From Bacillota bacterium (lineage in GTDB: Bacteria; Bacillota; Clostridia; Christensenellales; Aristaeellaceae), in the NCBI GenBank assembly GCA_023421395.1, contig JAEZTL010000056.1, forward strand, positions 1 to 64,000: a stretch of 64,000 nt of DNA. Direction: 5' to 3'. Of the stretch, positions 55,918 to 64,000 are shown piece after piece. Made by a program: the position numbers and the translations under genes. The notes under the pieces are model-generated. The model ran no database searches and was not told the DNA's origin. It was given only the letters and a program-made list of their open reading frames with translations. How positions within the stretch are numbered: the first letter of the stretch is position 1; every line of letters starts with the position of its first letter.

Positions 55918-57329
55918 TCGCGTTCGGGACCGGCGGCTGGCGGGCCGTCATCGGCGAGGAGTTCACCCGGGAGAACGTCGAGCGGCTCTCGCTGGCGGTG
56001 GCGCGGCGGATGAAGGCCGAGGGCGCGGACGCGCCGGGCATCGCCATCGGCTACGACCGGCGCTTTCTCTCCCGGGAGGCGGCCCGGTGGGCGGCGGAGG
56101 TGATGGCCGCCGAGGGCATCCGCGTCCACTTCATCGCCCGGGAAGCGCCCACGCCCCTCATCATGTTCACGGTGAAGTCGATGGACCTCCACTACGGCAT
56201 GGCGGTGACCGCCAGCCACAATCCGGCGCTCTATAACGGCGTGAAGCTGTTCACCCGCGGCGGGCGGGACGCCGCCCTCGAGGTCACCGGGCCGCTGGGC
56301 GAGGCCGCCAGCACAGTCGCCCGGGAGGAGATCCGGTCCGTCCGGTACGAGGACGCGCTCGCGGCGGGCCTCATCGCCGAAATCGCGCCGGAAAACGGGT
56401 ACCTGGACGCCATCCTCCGCACGCTGGACATGGACGCCATCCGTCGGCGGAACCTGCGCATCGTACTGGACCCGATGTACGGCGTCAGCCGCACGTCGCT
56501 GATGACCATCCTGCTCACCGCCCGCTGCGACGTGGACGTGATCCACGAGCGGCACGACGCGCTCTTCGGCGGGCGTCTGCCCTCGCCCAACGCGGAGACG
56601 CTGGGCGCGCTGCGGGCGGCGGTGGTGGAGGGCCGCGCGGACATCGGCATCGCCACCGACGGCGACGCCGACCGCATCGGCGTGATCGACGGCGCCGGCC
56701 GCTTCATCCACCCCAACGAAATCCTGGTGCTTTTGTATGATTACCTCCTCCGGTACAAGGGGCTGAAGGGGCCCGCGGTGCGCAATCTCGCCACCACGCA
56801 CCTTCTCGACCGGGTGGCCGCGGCCTTTGGCGAAGCGTGCTACGAGGTGCCGGTGGGCTTCAAGCACATCTCCGCCGCCATGGAGGCCCGCGGCGCGCTC
56901 ATCGGCGGCGAATCCTCCGGCGGGCTGGCGGTCCGGGGCCACATCCCGGGCAAGGACGGCATTCAGGCGGCGGCGCTTCTGGTGGAGATGATGGCCGTCA
57001 CCGGCGAAAGCCTGAGCCGCCTGACGGGGAGGATTTACGCGAATTATGGCGAAGCCTATATGGCGGAATATGACTGGCCCTTTGAGCCCGGGGAGCGCGC
57101 GCGCCTGACGCGCCTTCTGGTGGAGGAAAAGGCGCTGCCCCGCTTCTGCGAGGACGTGGTGAAGGTTTCGTATCTGGACGGCGTCAAAGTGACGTTTCCG
57201 GAGGGCTGGCTGATCATCCGCTTCAGCGGCACGGAGCCCAGACTCCGCGTGTTCTGCGAAATGCCCGACCGCATCCGCGCAGAAAAGATGTGCCTCTCGG
57301 CCGCCCAGTTCCTGGGTTTGAAATTATGA
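55914..57329 (+). CDS. Phosphohexomutase (phosphoglucomutase/phosphomannomutase family)
   Basis: 471 residues. Phosphoserine loop TASHNP (about residues 99-104), metal loop DGDADR (about 249-254), sugar-binding GGESSGG and phosphate-binding RFSGTEPRLRV all present. It moves phosphate from C1 to C6. Coupled to the phosphorylase by a 4-nt overlap, so the likely substrate is the sugar 1-phosphate made there (GlcNAc-1-P or glucose-1-P). Ribosome binding site AAGGAGGAGG. Confidence 0.93.
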   Translation: MIAFGTGGWRAVIGEEFTRENVERLSLAVARRMKAEGADAPGIAIGYDRRFLSREAARWAAEVMAAEGIRVHFIAREAPTPLIMFTVKSMDLHYGMAVTASHNPALYNGVKLFTRGGRDAALEVTGPLGEAASTVAREEIRSVRYEDALAAGLIAEIAPENGYLDAILRTLDMDAIRRRNLRIVLDPMYGVSRTSLMTILLTARCDVDVIHERHDALFGGRLPSPNAETLGALRAAVVEGRADIGIATDGDADRIGVIDGAGRFIHPNEILVLLYDYLLRYKGLKGPAVRNLATTHLLDRVAAAFGEACYEVPVGFKHISAAMEARGALIGGESSGGLAVRGHIPGKDGIQAAALLVEMMAVTGESLSRLTGRIYANYGEAYMAEYDWPFEPGERARLTRLLVEEKALPRFCEDVVKVSYLDGVKVTFPEGWLIIRFSGTEPRLRVFCEMPDRIRAEKMCLSAAQFLGLKL

Positions 57330-57350
57330 CGCGAAGGCGGGGATGCTCCC

Positions 57351-59060
57351 ATGCGGCAACGGCTGCGGACGTACCTGACGAGCCTGAGGCTGCGCATCCT
57401 CCTGATCGTGATGATCTGCTGGCTGGTGCCGGCGCTGCTATTGGGCTGGTACATGGGCGGCGTGCTCTTTGACGCGCTCCGGCAGAAGACCGAAGCGGCG
57501 CTCACCGAGAGCGCGGGCCACGCCCAGTCGCTGACGGTCTCCGCCATCCGGCGCGCCGTCACGCTGGCCAAGGACGTCACCTACGACGGGGAGCTGTCCC
57601 TCGCCTATGCCGCCTACGCCGCGGGCCGGTACGGCTATGAGGACTTTTACCGCGTCAGCCGCAATTACCTGGAACGCAAGTATGGGCGGGATCCGCTCTT
57701 CGCCTTCGCGGCCTACTTTCCGGTGTCCGATCCCTCGCGGTTCATGTACACCGTGGGCGGCTACGAGGCGGCCCTCGCCTTCCTGCGGGACCACCAGGCC
57801 GAGGCGCTGGCGCTGGGCGAGGATCTCAGCACCCGCTGCGCCTTCGCCGGCTGGGGCGGCAGCCTGTATCTTGTGCGCAACCTCTACAACCTCAAAATGG
57901 AGCGCTACGGCATGCTGATCCTCGAGATCAACCGCGCACAGCTCTTCCGCCCGCTGGAAGAAGCCGCGGTCCGCTGGGGCGCGGCCCTCGACGTGCGCCT
58001 GGGCGGCTACGAGGGCGGCGCGGAGAATCCCGTGGGCTGGGACACCGAGCCCGACGGCCTTTCCGAGCGCCGCGAAAACCTCTCCTTCGTACAGCGGCAC
58101 GCCGAGTGGGATTTTTCGCTCTCCTCCCGCGTGCAGGTCTCAAAGTCCTCCGTCTACGCGCAGATGACGCTGTTCCGGCGCCTGCTGATCCTGCTGATTC
58201 TCGCCATCGTGCCCATCGGCATCCTCATCATGCTGTTTGTGCAAAAGCGCATCGCGCGGCCCATCGCGATCCTTTCCGACGCCTCCCGGCGCATCTCGGA
58301 GGGCGAATTGGGCGTCACCGTGCCCATGCGCGGCCGGGACGAGCTGGGCCGGCTGGGCGTGGCCTTCTCCAGCATGTCCACCGAGATCCGCCGTCTGGTG
58401 GACACCGTGTACCGCGAGCAGCTGGCGCTGAAGGACGCGCGCATCGAGGCCATGCAGAGCCGCGTCAATCCCCATTTTCTGAATAACGCGCTGGAGCTGA
58501 TCACCTGGCAGGCGCGGCTGGACGGCAGCGAGGCCGTGGGCGCGATGGTGGAGGCGCTGAGCGTGCTGCTGAACGCCAGCCTCGACCGGGGCGACCACCG
58601 GCTGGTGCCGCTTTCCCAGGAACTCGAAGTGGCCGACGCCTACTTCTACTTCGTGCGGCTGCGCTTCGGCGACCGGCTCACCCTCTGGAAGGACGCGGAA
58701 GCGTCGCTCTCCGCCCTCGAGCTGCCCCGGCTGGTGATCCAGACGCTGCTGGAAAACGCGGTGGAGCACGGCATCGCCCCCGCGGGCGGCGGCCACATCC
58801 GGCTGAAGGTGTTCCGCGACGAGCGTTTCCTCCGCGTGGAGGTGGAAAACGGCGGCCGGCGGCTGTCGCCGGAGGACCGGGAGAAGATCGCCCGGCTGCT
58901 CTCGGGCGGCGGCCCGGAGGACGGCTACGTGGGCATTCGCAACGTCAGCCTGCGGCTGAAGCTGATCTACGGCGACCGGGCCTCCCTCTCCATCCACGAG
59001 GACGGCCGCACCCACGACACCGTGGCCTCCGTCTTCATTCCGCTGGACGGCGAAGCGTGA
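57351..59060 (+). CDS. Sensor histidine kinase of the YesM/LytS type
   Basis: A 569-residue membrane kinase. TM1 about 14-36, extracytoplasmic domain about 37-265, TM2 (LLILLILAIVPIGILIMLFV, about 272-291), HAMP (RIARPIAILSDASRRISEG), then the His_kinase region with MQSRVNPHFLNNALELI (phosphoacceptor His about 377) and an ATPase with TLLENAVEHGIAPAGGGHI and GYVGIRNVSLRLKLIYG. Such kinases sense extracellular sugars or binding proteins and partner AraC-type response regulators like the one at 62545. Confidence 0.9.
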   Translation: MRQRLRTYLTSLRLRILLIVMICWLVPALLLGWYMGGVLFDALRQKTEAALTESAGHAQSLTVSAIRRAVTLAKDVTYDGELSLAYAAYAAGRYGYEDFYRVSRNYLERKYGRDPLFAFAAYFPVSDPSRFMYTVGGYEAALAFLRDHQAEALALGEDLSTRCAFAGWGGSLYLVRNLYNLKMERYGMLILEINRAQLFRPLEEAAVRWGAALDVRLGGYEGGAENPVGWDTEPDGLSERRENLSFVQRHAEWDFSLSSRVQVSKSSVYAQMTLFRRLLILLILAIVPIGILIMLFVQKRIARPIAILSDASRRISEGELGVTVPMRGRDELGRLGVAFSSMSTEIRRLVDTVYREQLALKDARIEAMQSRVNPHFLNNALELITWQARLDGSEAVGAMVEALSVLLNASLDRGDHRLVPLSQELEVADAYFYFVRLRFGDRLTLWKDAEASLSALELPRLVIQTLLENAVEHGIAPAGGGHIRLKVFRDERFLRVEVENGGRRLSPEDREKIARLLSGGGPEDGYVGIRNVSLRLKLIYGDRASLSIHEDGRTHDTVASVFIPLDGEA

Positions 59061-59155
59061 CGCGAAAAAGCCGAGCGGGCGGTTTCCCTCCGCCGTAATT
59101 GCGCAACCGAATACAACGAATCGCATCGCCAGCCAATGACGCCGACGGGCTCCAT

Positions 59156-59164
59156 TGTTATAAT
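59156..59164 (+). promoter_or_regulatory. Extended -10 promoter of the second sugar-binding protein
   Basis: TGTTATAAT, identical to the core at 514-522. Only a poor -35 (ATGACG) lies 17 nt upstream, consistent with an activator-dependent promoter. Confidence 0.55.
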
Positions 59165-59201
59165 GAGGTTATCCTGCACGAGGAAATTAGGAGGAGAGCC
59201 C

Positions 59202-60404
59202 ATGAAGAGAGTTCTGGCCCTTGTACTGGCGCTGGCCCTCGCCGCCATCGCGCCCGTCGCCTTCGCCGACAGCGTGACCCTCAAGACCGTTTCCACCTTC
59301 GCCGGCACCGACGCCGCCGCCGCCGACTACGTCTCGCTCCTGGAAGCCTGGGAGAAGGAGACCGGCAACCACGTGGAGGACGCCTCCGCCACCTCGGACG
59401 AAGCCTGGAAAACCGGCGTGCTCAACGACTTCGCCGCCGGCAACGAGCCGGACGTGCTGTTCTACTTCGCCAAGACTGCCGACTCCGCGCCGATCCTTGA
59501 CAAGGTGGTGCCCATCAGCGAGATCAACGCCGCCTATCCGGACCTGAAGCTGCCCGAGAACGTGAACATCGCGGAGGCCGACGGTGTGGTGTACGCCATC
59601 CCGGTGCGCGCCTTCTGGGAGGGCCTTTTCGTCAACAAGGACCTGTTTGAGCAAAACGGCCTCGAGCTGCCCACCGACTGGGCCAAGCTGGAAGCCGCCG
59701 TCAAGAAGTTTAACGAAGCGGGCATCATCCCCATCGCCGTGAGCTTCGCGGACGTGCCCCACTACATCACCGAGTTCGCCATCATCGCCTCCGGCACCCC
59801 CGAGGCGCACAAGGCCCGCCCGGCGACCCTCTCCGAAGTGCCCCAGTCCTGGGTGGACGGCATGACGCTCCTCAACACCCTCTACAAGATGGGCGCCTTC
59901 GCCAAGGACGCCAGCGCCACCACCAACGAGGTCACCTCGCAGCTCTTCCGCGACAAGAAGGCCGCCATGCAGCTGGACGGCTCCTGGTTCGCCAACTCCA
60001 TCGCCCAGGGCAGCTGGGAAACCACCACGGTCATGCCCTTCCCCGCCTATGCGAAGGACGCCGACCCCACCGCCTTCATCGGCGGCGTGTCGATGGGCTT
60101 CTACCTCTCCCGCAAGGCGTGGGACGACCCCGCCAAGCGCGACGCGGCGGTGAGCCTCCTGGCCTACCTGACCACCGGCGACAACGCGGTGCGCCTGGGC
60201 GGCTTCTCCTTCGGCGGCAGCCTGCTGGCGGACAGCTACACCATGCTGAATAACGCCAAAGTCATGCTGGCTCCCTTCCAGGATGAGATGACCGCCGAGT
60301 CCCGCGCGCTGTGGTTTGGCAAGGTGCCCGCCATCGTGGACGGCACCGCCGATCCCACCGCCGTCTGGACCGAGGTCATGGCGCTGAATCCCTTCTCCAA
60401 GTAG
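59202..60404 (+). CDS. Sugar ABC transporter substrate-binding protein (type 1 carbohydrate, CUT1)
   Basis: 400 residues. Signal peptide 1-22 (IAPVAFA-DS), no lipobox. Start ATG 59202 after AGGAGGAGA. Features of CUT1 binding proteins: LKTVSTFAGTDAAAADYVSLLEAWEKETGN, GNEPDVLFYF, AEADGVVYAIPVRAFWEGLFVNKDLFEQNGLELPT, QLFRDKKAAMQLDGSWFAN and AFIGGVSMGFYLSRKA. The probable ligand is a chito-oligosaccharide, given the phosphorylase in the same locus. Downstream hairpin 60441-60470 separates it from the permeases. Confidence 0.9.
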   Translation: MKRVLALVLALALAAIAPVAFADSVTLKTVSTFAGTDAAAADYVSLLEAWEKETGNHVEDASATSDEAWKTGVLNDFAAGNEPDVLFYFAKTADSAPILDKVVPISEINAAYPDLKLPENVNIAEADGVVYAIPVRAFWEGLFVNKDLFEQNGLELPTDWAKLEAAVKKFNEAGIIPIAVSFADVPHYITEFAIIASGTPEAHKARPATLSEVPQSWVDGMTLLNTLYKMGAFAKDASATTNEVTSQLFRDKKAAMQLDGSWFANSIAQGSWETTTVMPFPAYAKDADPTAFIGGVSMGFYLSRKAWDDPAKRDAAVSLLAYLTTGDNAVRLGGFSFGGSLLADSYTMLNNAKVMLAPFQDEMTAESRALWFGKVPAIVDGTADPTAVWTEVMALNPFSK

Positions 60405-60440
60405 ACGCCGCTCCGCGCGTTTTCGCAAGCCGCGTGACCC

Positions 60441-60474
60441 GCCGGGCCGCATCCATGGGGGCGGCCCGGCTTTT
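60441..60474 (+). terminator. Hairpin/attenuator between binding protein and permeases
   Basis: Perfect 10-bp stem GCCGGGCCGC/GCGGCCCGGC, 10-nt loop, then TTTT. Partial termination here would make binding protein in excess over permeases. Confidence 0.65.
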
Positions 60475-60508
60475 CCCAGGGCGGACACCCTTTCGAGGAG
60501 GAATGAAA

Positions 60509-61390
60509 ATGCTCTACCGGGACCGGCGTCCGCTCATCGTGTTCCTGTTCCCGGCCTTCGGGCTGATGCTCTTGTTCCTGTACTATCCGTTTCTGGTCAA
60601 CATCTTCAATTCTCTTTTTGACATCCGCAGCATGGCGGGCAGCCCCGGCGTGTTTCTCGGGCTCGGCAACTACAGAAGATTTTTTCTGGAGGACCCCACC
60701 GGACGGGTGGCGCTCATAAACTCCCTCAAAATCATGGGGCTGACGGCGGTCTTCCAGGTCGGCGCGGCGCTTTGGCTGGCGCTGATGGTGGACAGCATCA
60801 AAAAGGGCCAGCAGTTTTTCCGGGTGGTCTATTTCTTCCCCATCGTGATCTCCGCCACGGCCATCGGCCTGATGTTCAACCTCTTTTACAGCTACGACGG
60901 CGGCATGCTCAATCAGATCCGCGCCTGGTTCGGCCTTGACAAAATCTTCTGGCTGGACAAGGACCGGGCCTTCAATATGCTGGCCATTCCGATTTTGTGG
61001 CAGTACGTGGGCTTCTACTTTGTGATCCTTTTGACGGGCCTCGCCGGCATTCCGGAGGAGGTGTACGAATCCGCGGCGCTGGACGGCGCCACCGGGCTCA
61101 AAAAAATCCGGTACATCACGCTGCCGCTGATTTCGGATGTGCTGGTCACCTGCACCACGCTGGCCATCACCGGCTCCATCAAGGTGTTCGACCTGCCCAG
61201 CGTCATCGCGCGGAACGGCGCGCCCAACGGGCTGACCCACTTCCTGGGCACGTACATGCACAACCAGGCCTTCGTGGCCCAGAACGTGGACTACGGCTCG
61301 GCGATTTCCATTGTGATCGTGGTCTTCGGCGTGATCGCGGCGCAGGCGGTGAACCTTTTGCTGCGGCGCTTTTCCCAGGTGGAGGTGTAG
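60509..61390 (+). CDS. Sugar ABC transporter permease 1 (MalF type)
   Basis: 293 residues, six helices. ATG 60509 lies 7 nt after AGGAGG; an ATG two codons earlier would be too close. VVYFFPIVISATAIGLMFNLFYS and the coupling EAA motif EEVYESAALDGATGLKKIRYITLPLI are diagnostic for CUT1 permeases. It forms a heterodimer with the next gene product. The cognate ATPase is not encoded here; a shared MsmK-type ATPase elsewhere is the usual solution. Confidence 0.92.
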   Translation: MLYRDRRPLIVFLFPAFGLMLLFLYYPFLVNIFNSLFDIRSMAGSPGVFLGLGNYRRFFLEDPTGRVALINSLKIMGLTAVFQVGAALWLALMVDSIKKGQQFFRVVYFFPIVISATAIGLMFNLFYSYDGGMLNQIRAWFGLDKIFWLDKDRAFNMLAIPILWQYVGFYFVILLTGLAGIPEEVYESAALDGATGLKKIRYITLPLISDVLVTCTTLAITGSIKVFDLPSVIARNGAPNGLTHFLGTYMHNQAFVAQNVDYGSAISIVIVVFGVIAAQAVNLLLRRFSQVEV

Positions 61391-61393
61391 CGC

Positions 61394-62506
61394 GTGAAGG
61401 GGCATTTCTCCTGGGGCCGCGCGGCCGTGTACGCGTTTTTAAGCCTGTGGGCCATCACCACCGTCTTCCCCTTCGTATGGGTGGTCAACAACGCCTTCAA
61501 GGATACCTCGCTCGTGATCTCGGACTCCTTCGCCCCGGCGTTTCTCACCATCTACCAGCGCGACCGGGACGGCGACATCGTCCGCGAGCAGCCGCTCTTG
61601 GACGAGCACGGCCGGGCGGCCTACGATCAATTCCTCTACGACGAGGACGGCGCCCCGGTGCTGGAAAAGGACCTGAACCCGCCCGCGCTGAACGCCGACA
61701 GCCCCTTCGCCGGGCTGATGGGCAGTAGCCTCGCCGTCTCCGGCGAAGGCGACCTGCCCGCCTACGACACCAAAAACGGCAAGCCGCTCTACGATCCCGC
61801 GTCCCCCGCCGTAAAGCTCACGCCGACCCTCGAAAATTATATCTCCGCCTTCACCAACAATAACGTCAACATCCTGCGCGGCTACAAAAACAGCCTGATC
61901 ATCTGCGGCCTGGTGACGCTGGCGGTGACCCTCCTCTCCACCATGCTGGCCTTCGCGCTGACCCGCTACCGCTTCTTTGGCAAGGGCGCAATCCGCACGA
62001 TGGTGGTGGCGGCGCTGATGTTCCCGGCGTTCGCCACCATCGTGCCGGTGTACCGGATGATCGCCTCCGCGGGCCTTTTCGATACGCTCCAGGGCGTGAG
62101 CCTGGTGCAGATCGCGGGCAACCTGGCCTTTGCCACCACGGTGATGATGGGTTTCGTGGCGGCGCTGCCCTACGAACTGGAGGAGGCCGCCTTCTTGGAG
62201 GGCGGCGGGCCCTACCGCATCTTCTTTCAGATCATACTCCCGATGAGCCGGAGCGCCATCGCCACGGTGGCCATCTTCACCTTCATCTGGAGCTACAACG
62301 ACCTCTTCCTCCAGACGGTCCTGATCCGCTCCCGGAAACTCCTGCCCGTTTGCGCGATCCTGCGGGAAATTTCCAGCCAGTACGGCACGGATTTCGGGCT
62401 CATGGCCGCGGCGGTGACCATCGTGGTGGTGCCGGTGCTCATCCTCTACATCCTGATGCAGAAGAACATCATCAAGGGGCTCACGGCGGGGGCTGTAAAA
62501 GGCTAG
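61394..62506 (+). CDS. Sugar ABC transporter permease 2 (MalG type) with long extracellular insertion
   Basis: 370 residues from a GTG with GGAGGTG upstream. TM1 (about 9-33) is followed by a hydrophilic acidic insertion of about 85 residues (about 50-140, with QRDRDGDIVREQPLLDEHG, FLYDEDGAPVLEKDLNPPA and YDTKNGKPLYDP) before the rest of the permease core. The EAA loop is EEAAFLEGGGPYRIFFQIILPMSRSA. MalG-type permeases are usually about 280 residues, so this loop is unusual; it may contact the binding protein or substrate. Confidence 0.9.
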   Translation: MKGHFSWGRAAVYAFLSLWAITTVFPFVWVVNNAFKDTSLVISDSFAPAFLTIYQRDRDGDIVREQPLLDEHGRAAYDQFLYDEDGAPVLEKDLNPPALNADSPFAGLMGSSLAVSGEGDLPAYDTKNGKPLYDPASPAVKLTPTLENYISAFTNNNVNILRGYKNSLIICGLVTLAVTLLSTMLAFALTRYRFFGKGAIRTMVVAALMFPAFATIVPVYRMIASAGLFDTLQGVSLVQIAGNLAFATTVMMGFVAALPYELEEAAFLEGGGPYRIFFQIILPMSRSAIATVAIFTFIWSYNDLFLQTVLIRSRKLLPVCAILREISSQYGTDFGLMAAAVTIVVVPVLILYILMQKNIIKGLTAGAVKG

Positions 62507-62544
62507 CGGAAGGTGTACAATAGGGACTGAAAGGGGGGGCGCGC

Positions 62545-63279
62545 ATGCACGCGGTCGTGCTGGTGGACGACGAACAGATGATCCTCACGGGCCTGATGCG
62601 CATCATCCCCTGGGAGGAGTACGGCTGCCGGGTGGCGGGCACCGCCGCCGACGGCCTGGAGGGCGCGGCGCTGATCCGGAAGCTGCGTCCGGACATCCTC
62701 TTCACCGACATTCGCATGCCCAACATGGACGGCCTCCGGATGGTGGCGGCGCTCCGGAGCGAATTCCCGGCCATGCAGATCGCGGTGCTCACCGCCTACC
62801 GGGATTTTGAGTACGCGCGGCAGGCCATCGCGCTGGGTGTGTGCCGCTACCTTCTCAAGCCCAGCCGGATGGATGAGCTCCGGGAGGCCATCCGCCACAT
62901 GACCTCCGTCCTCGACGACCGCGGCGGCGGGGCCGTCGAAGGACCGGAGAACGAGGCCGCGGGCAGCTTTGTGGTCAAGGCGGCGCTTGCCTACATGCAG
63001 GCCCATTGCGCCCGGCGCCTGACTCTCTCCGACGTGGCGGAGCACGTCTTCGTCAGCCAGTGGCACCTCTCAAAGCTGATCAACCGCCACACCGGCAAAA
63101 ACTTCTTCGATATCCTGAACCAGCTCAGGGTGGACCGGGCGCGGGACCTGCTCCGGGACCCGTCGCTGAAGGTGCACGAGGTGGCGGAAAGGGTGGGCTA
63201 CGCGGATGTGGCCCACTTCTCCAAGAACTTCAAACGGCTCACCGGCAAGTCCCCGGTGGAGTACCGCGCCCGGCTGTAG
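62545..63279 (+). CDS. AraC-family response regulator (YesN type)
   Basis: 244 residues. Receiver with Asp8-Asp9 and phosphorylation site Asp55 (ILFTDIRMPNMDG), LTAYRDFEYARQAI and LLKPSR. C-terminal AraC domain with two helix-turn-helices: LTLSDVAEHVFVSQWHLSKLINRHTGKNFFDILNQLRVDRARDLL and KVHEVAERVGYADVAHFSKNFKRLTGKSPVEYR. It is the partner of the YesM-type kinase, activating the locus on sugar detection. AAAGGGGGGCG precedes the ATG. Confidence 0.92.
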   Translation: MHAVVLVDDEQMILTGLMRIIPWEEYGCRVAGTAADGLEGAALIRKLRPDILFTDIRMPNMDGLRMVAALRSEFPAMQIAVLTAYRDFEYARQAIALGVCRYLLKPSRMDELREAIRHMTSVLDDRGGGAVEGPENEAAGSFVVKAALAYMQAHCARRLTLSDVAEHVFVSQWHLSKLINRHTGKNFFDILNQLRVDRARDLLRDPSLKVHEVAERVGYADVAHFSKNFKRLTGKSPVEYRARL

Positions 63280-63306
63280 CCCGGCCAGAAACGCATAGCC
63301 GCGAAG

Positions 63307-63346
63307 CTCCCCGCATATCGTATAAAAGAAATACGCATGCGGGGAG
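63307..63346 (+). promoter_or_regulatory. Inverted repeat covering the ribosome binding site of the SSB-like gene
   Basis: CTCCCCGCAT (63307-63316) pairs with ATGCGGGGAG (63337-63346); the right arm contains GGGGAG, the ribosome binding site of the next gene. TATAAA lies in the loop. It may be a translational switch, or a terminator for the operon. Confidence 0.55.
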
Positions 63347-63354
63347 TGATACGC

Positions 63355-64000
63355 TTGGAGAATCCCAACAACCGGATGACGGCCGCCGGCCGCCTCGAGG
63401 GCCCGCTGGAACTGAGCCACGAAGTGATGAACGAACCCTTCTACGCCGGAATCCTGCTGGTCAAGCGCCTGTCGGGGGCGGTGGACCGCCTGCCGGTGAC
63501 CATGCCCGGAAAGCTGCTCGCCGGCGGCCAGTGGCCGCTGGAGACGCTGATTACCGTCGAGGGGCAGGTTCGGTCCTACAACAAGGTGATCGACGGCGCC
63601 GGGCGGCTGTTGGTGACGCTGTTCACACAGCACGTCCAGGTGGGCGCCGAAAACGATACGCTCAACCGGGTCGAACTCATCGGCGCGCTGTGCAAGCCCC
63701 CGGTCTATCGCTCCACGCCCTTCGGGCGGGAGATCTGCGACATGATGCTGGCGGTCAACCGCGCCTTCGGCAAGAGCGATTATCTGCCCTGCATCGCCTG
63801 GGGGCGCAACGCCCAGTACGCCGCGCGCTTCCACGTGGGCGACCGGGTGCGCATCGGGGGCCGGCTTCAGTCCCGCGAATATCAGAAGCTGCTTGAAAAC
63901 GGCGAATACATGAGCCGCAACGCCTTCGAGGTTTCGGTGTTCACGCTGGAGGCGGACCGCTCGCCCTCCCCCGCGCCGGAACGCGAGGGCGAACCCCACC
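63355..64000 (+). CDS. SSB-like single-stranded DNA-binding protein, 3' end outside the window
   Basis: 215 complete codons from a TTG (GGGGAG 8 nt upstream) and open at the window edge. Residues about 5-95 form a first OB-like segment; about 97-200 are the clearer SSB/OB part (VELIGALCKPPVYRSTPFGREICDMMLAVNRAFGKSDYLPCIAWGRNAQYAARFHVGDRVRIGGRLQSREYQK). The N-L-I-x-G-x-L beginning, the W in IAWGRNA and GDRV-x-I-x-G-R-L-Q-S-R are standard SSB features. This may be a two-OB primosomal SSB-like protein of Clostridia rather than the housekeeping SSB. Confidence 0.8.
   Translation, partial: MENPNNRMTAAGRLEGPLELSHEVMNEPFYAGILLVKRLSGAVDRLPVTMPGKLLAGGQWPLETLITVEGQVRSYNKVIDGAGRLLVTLFTQHVQVGAENDTLNRVELIGALCKPPVYRSTPFGREICDMMLAVNRAFGKSDYLPCIAWGRNAQYAARFHVGDRVRIGGRLQSREYQKLLENGEYMSRNAFEVSVFTLEADRSPSPAPEREGEPH

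Overview
This is a GC-rich stretch of a Gram-positive-type anaerobe, most likely a member of the Clostridia. The evidence is strong AGGAGG-like ribosome binding sites, frequent GTG/TTG starts, an AddB-type (not RecB-type) nuclease subunit, an FprA-type diiron flavoprotein, a YesM/AraC-type two-component pair beside a sugar ABC transporter, a DUF503 protein and a zinc-uptake operon with Firmicute-style accessory proteins. Genus and species cannot be read from the sequence. I see no tRNA, rRNA or CRISPR array.

Layout: 1-333, start of an exported Ig-like protein. 562-4248, a ribose/galactose-type sugar ABC transporter (binding protein, double ATPase, permease). 4380-8946, a DUF4332 protein, a small membrane protein, an FprA flavoprotein, a MATE exporter and an M19 dipeptidase. 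9198-10138, a cupin and an 81-residue unknown (leftward). 10254-16759, a leftward run addB-cobT-cobU-cobS-cobU-like-cobC whose cob genes overlap by 4 nt: the nucleotide-loop end of cobalamin synthesis coupled to a lone addB. 16919-20344, a 798-residue orphan AAA-type NTPase and a flavodoxin-like protein with an acidic tail.

20612-37663 is a compact siphovirus-like cassette: S24 repressor, two early regulators (XRE-like and Mor-like), DUF3486-type small terminase, large terminase, portal, scaffold, capsid, connectors, tail tube, frameshifted chaperones, a very short tape measure, Dit, Tal, S74 fibre, endolysin and holin. It has no visible integrase, transposase or replication gene, so it may be a remnant, a satellite or a domesticated particle such as a gene transfer agent.

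37931-46155 holds an unknown 126-residue protein, DUF503, a corrinoid-type methyltransferase, a Cu/Zn-type SOD, a znuABC zinc operon with accessory proteins, an unknown exported protein and a GH25 lysozyme. 46222-52791 is a complete phosphate regulon reading leftward (pstS, pstC, pstA, pstB, phoU, phoB, phoR); its PstS has its two halves in swapped order. 52942-53376 is an HD-domain (MESH1-like) protein. 53518-63279 is a chitobiose utilisation operon (GH94 phosphorylase, phosphohexomutase, YesM kinase, binding protein, two permeases, AraC-type regulator). The window ends inside an SSB-like gene.

The observation I consider most likely to be new is a structured intergenic element present three times (9003-9169, 20384-20576, 47946-48112). 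Each copy has four successive hairpins with compensatory base changes between copies. The compact phage-like cassette, the permuted PstS and the orphan NTPase follow.
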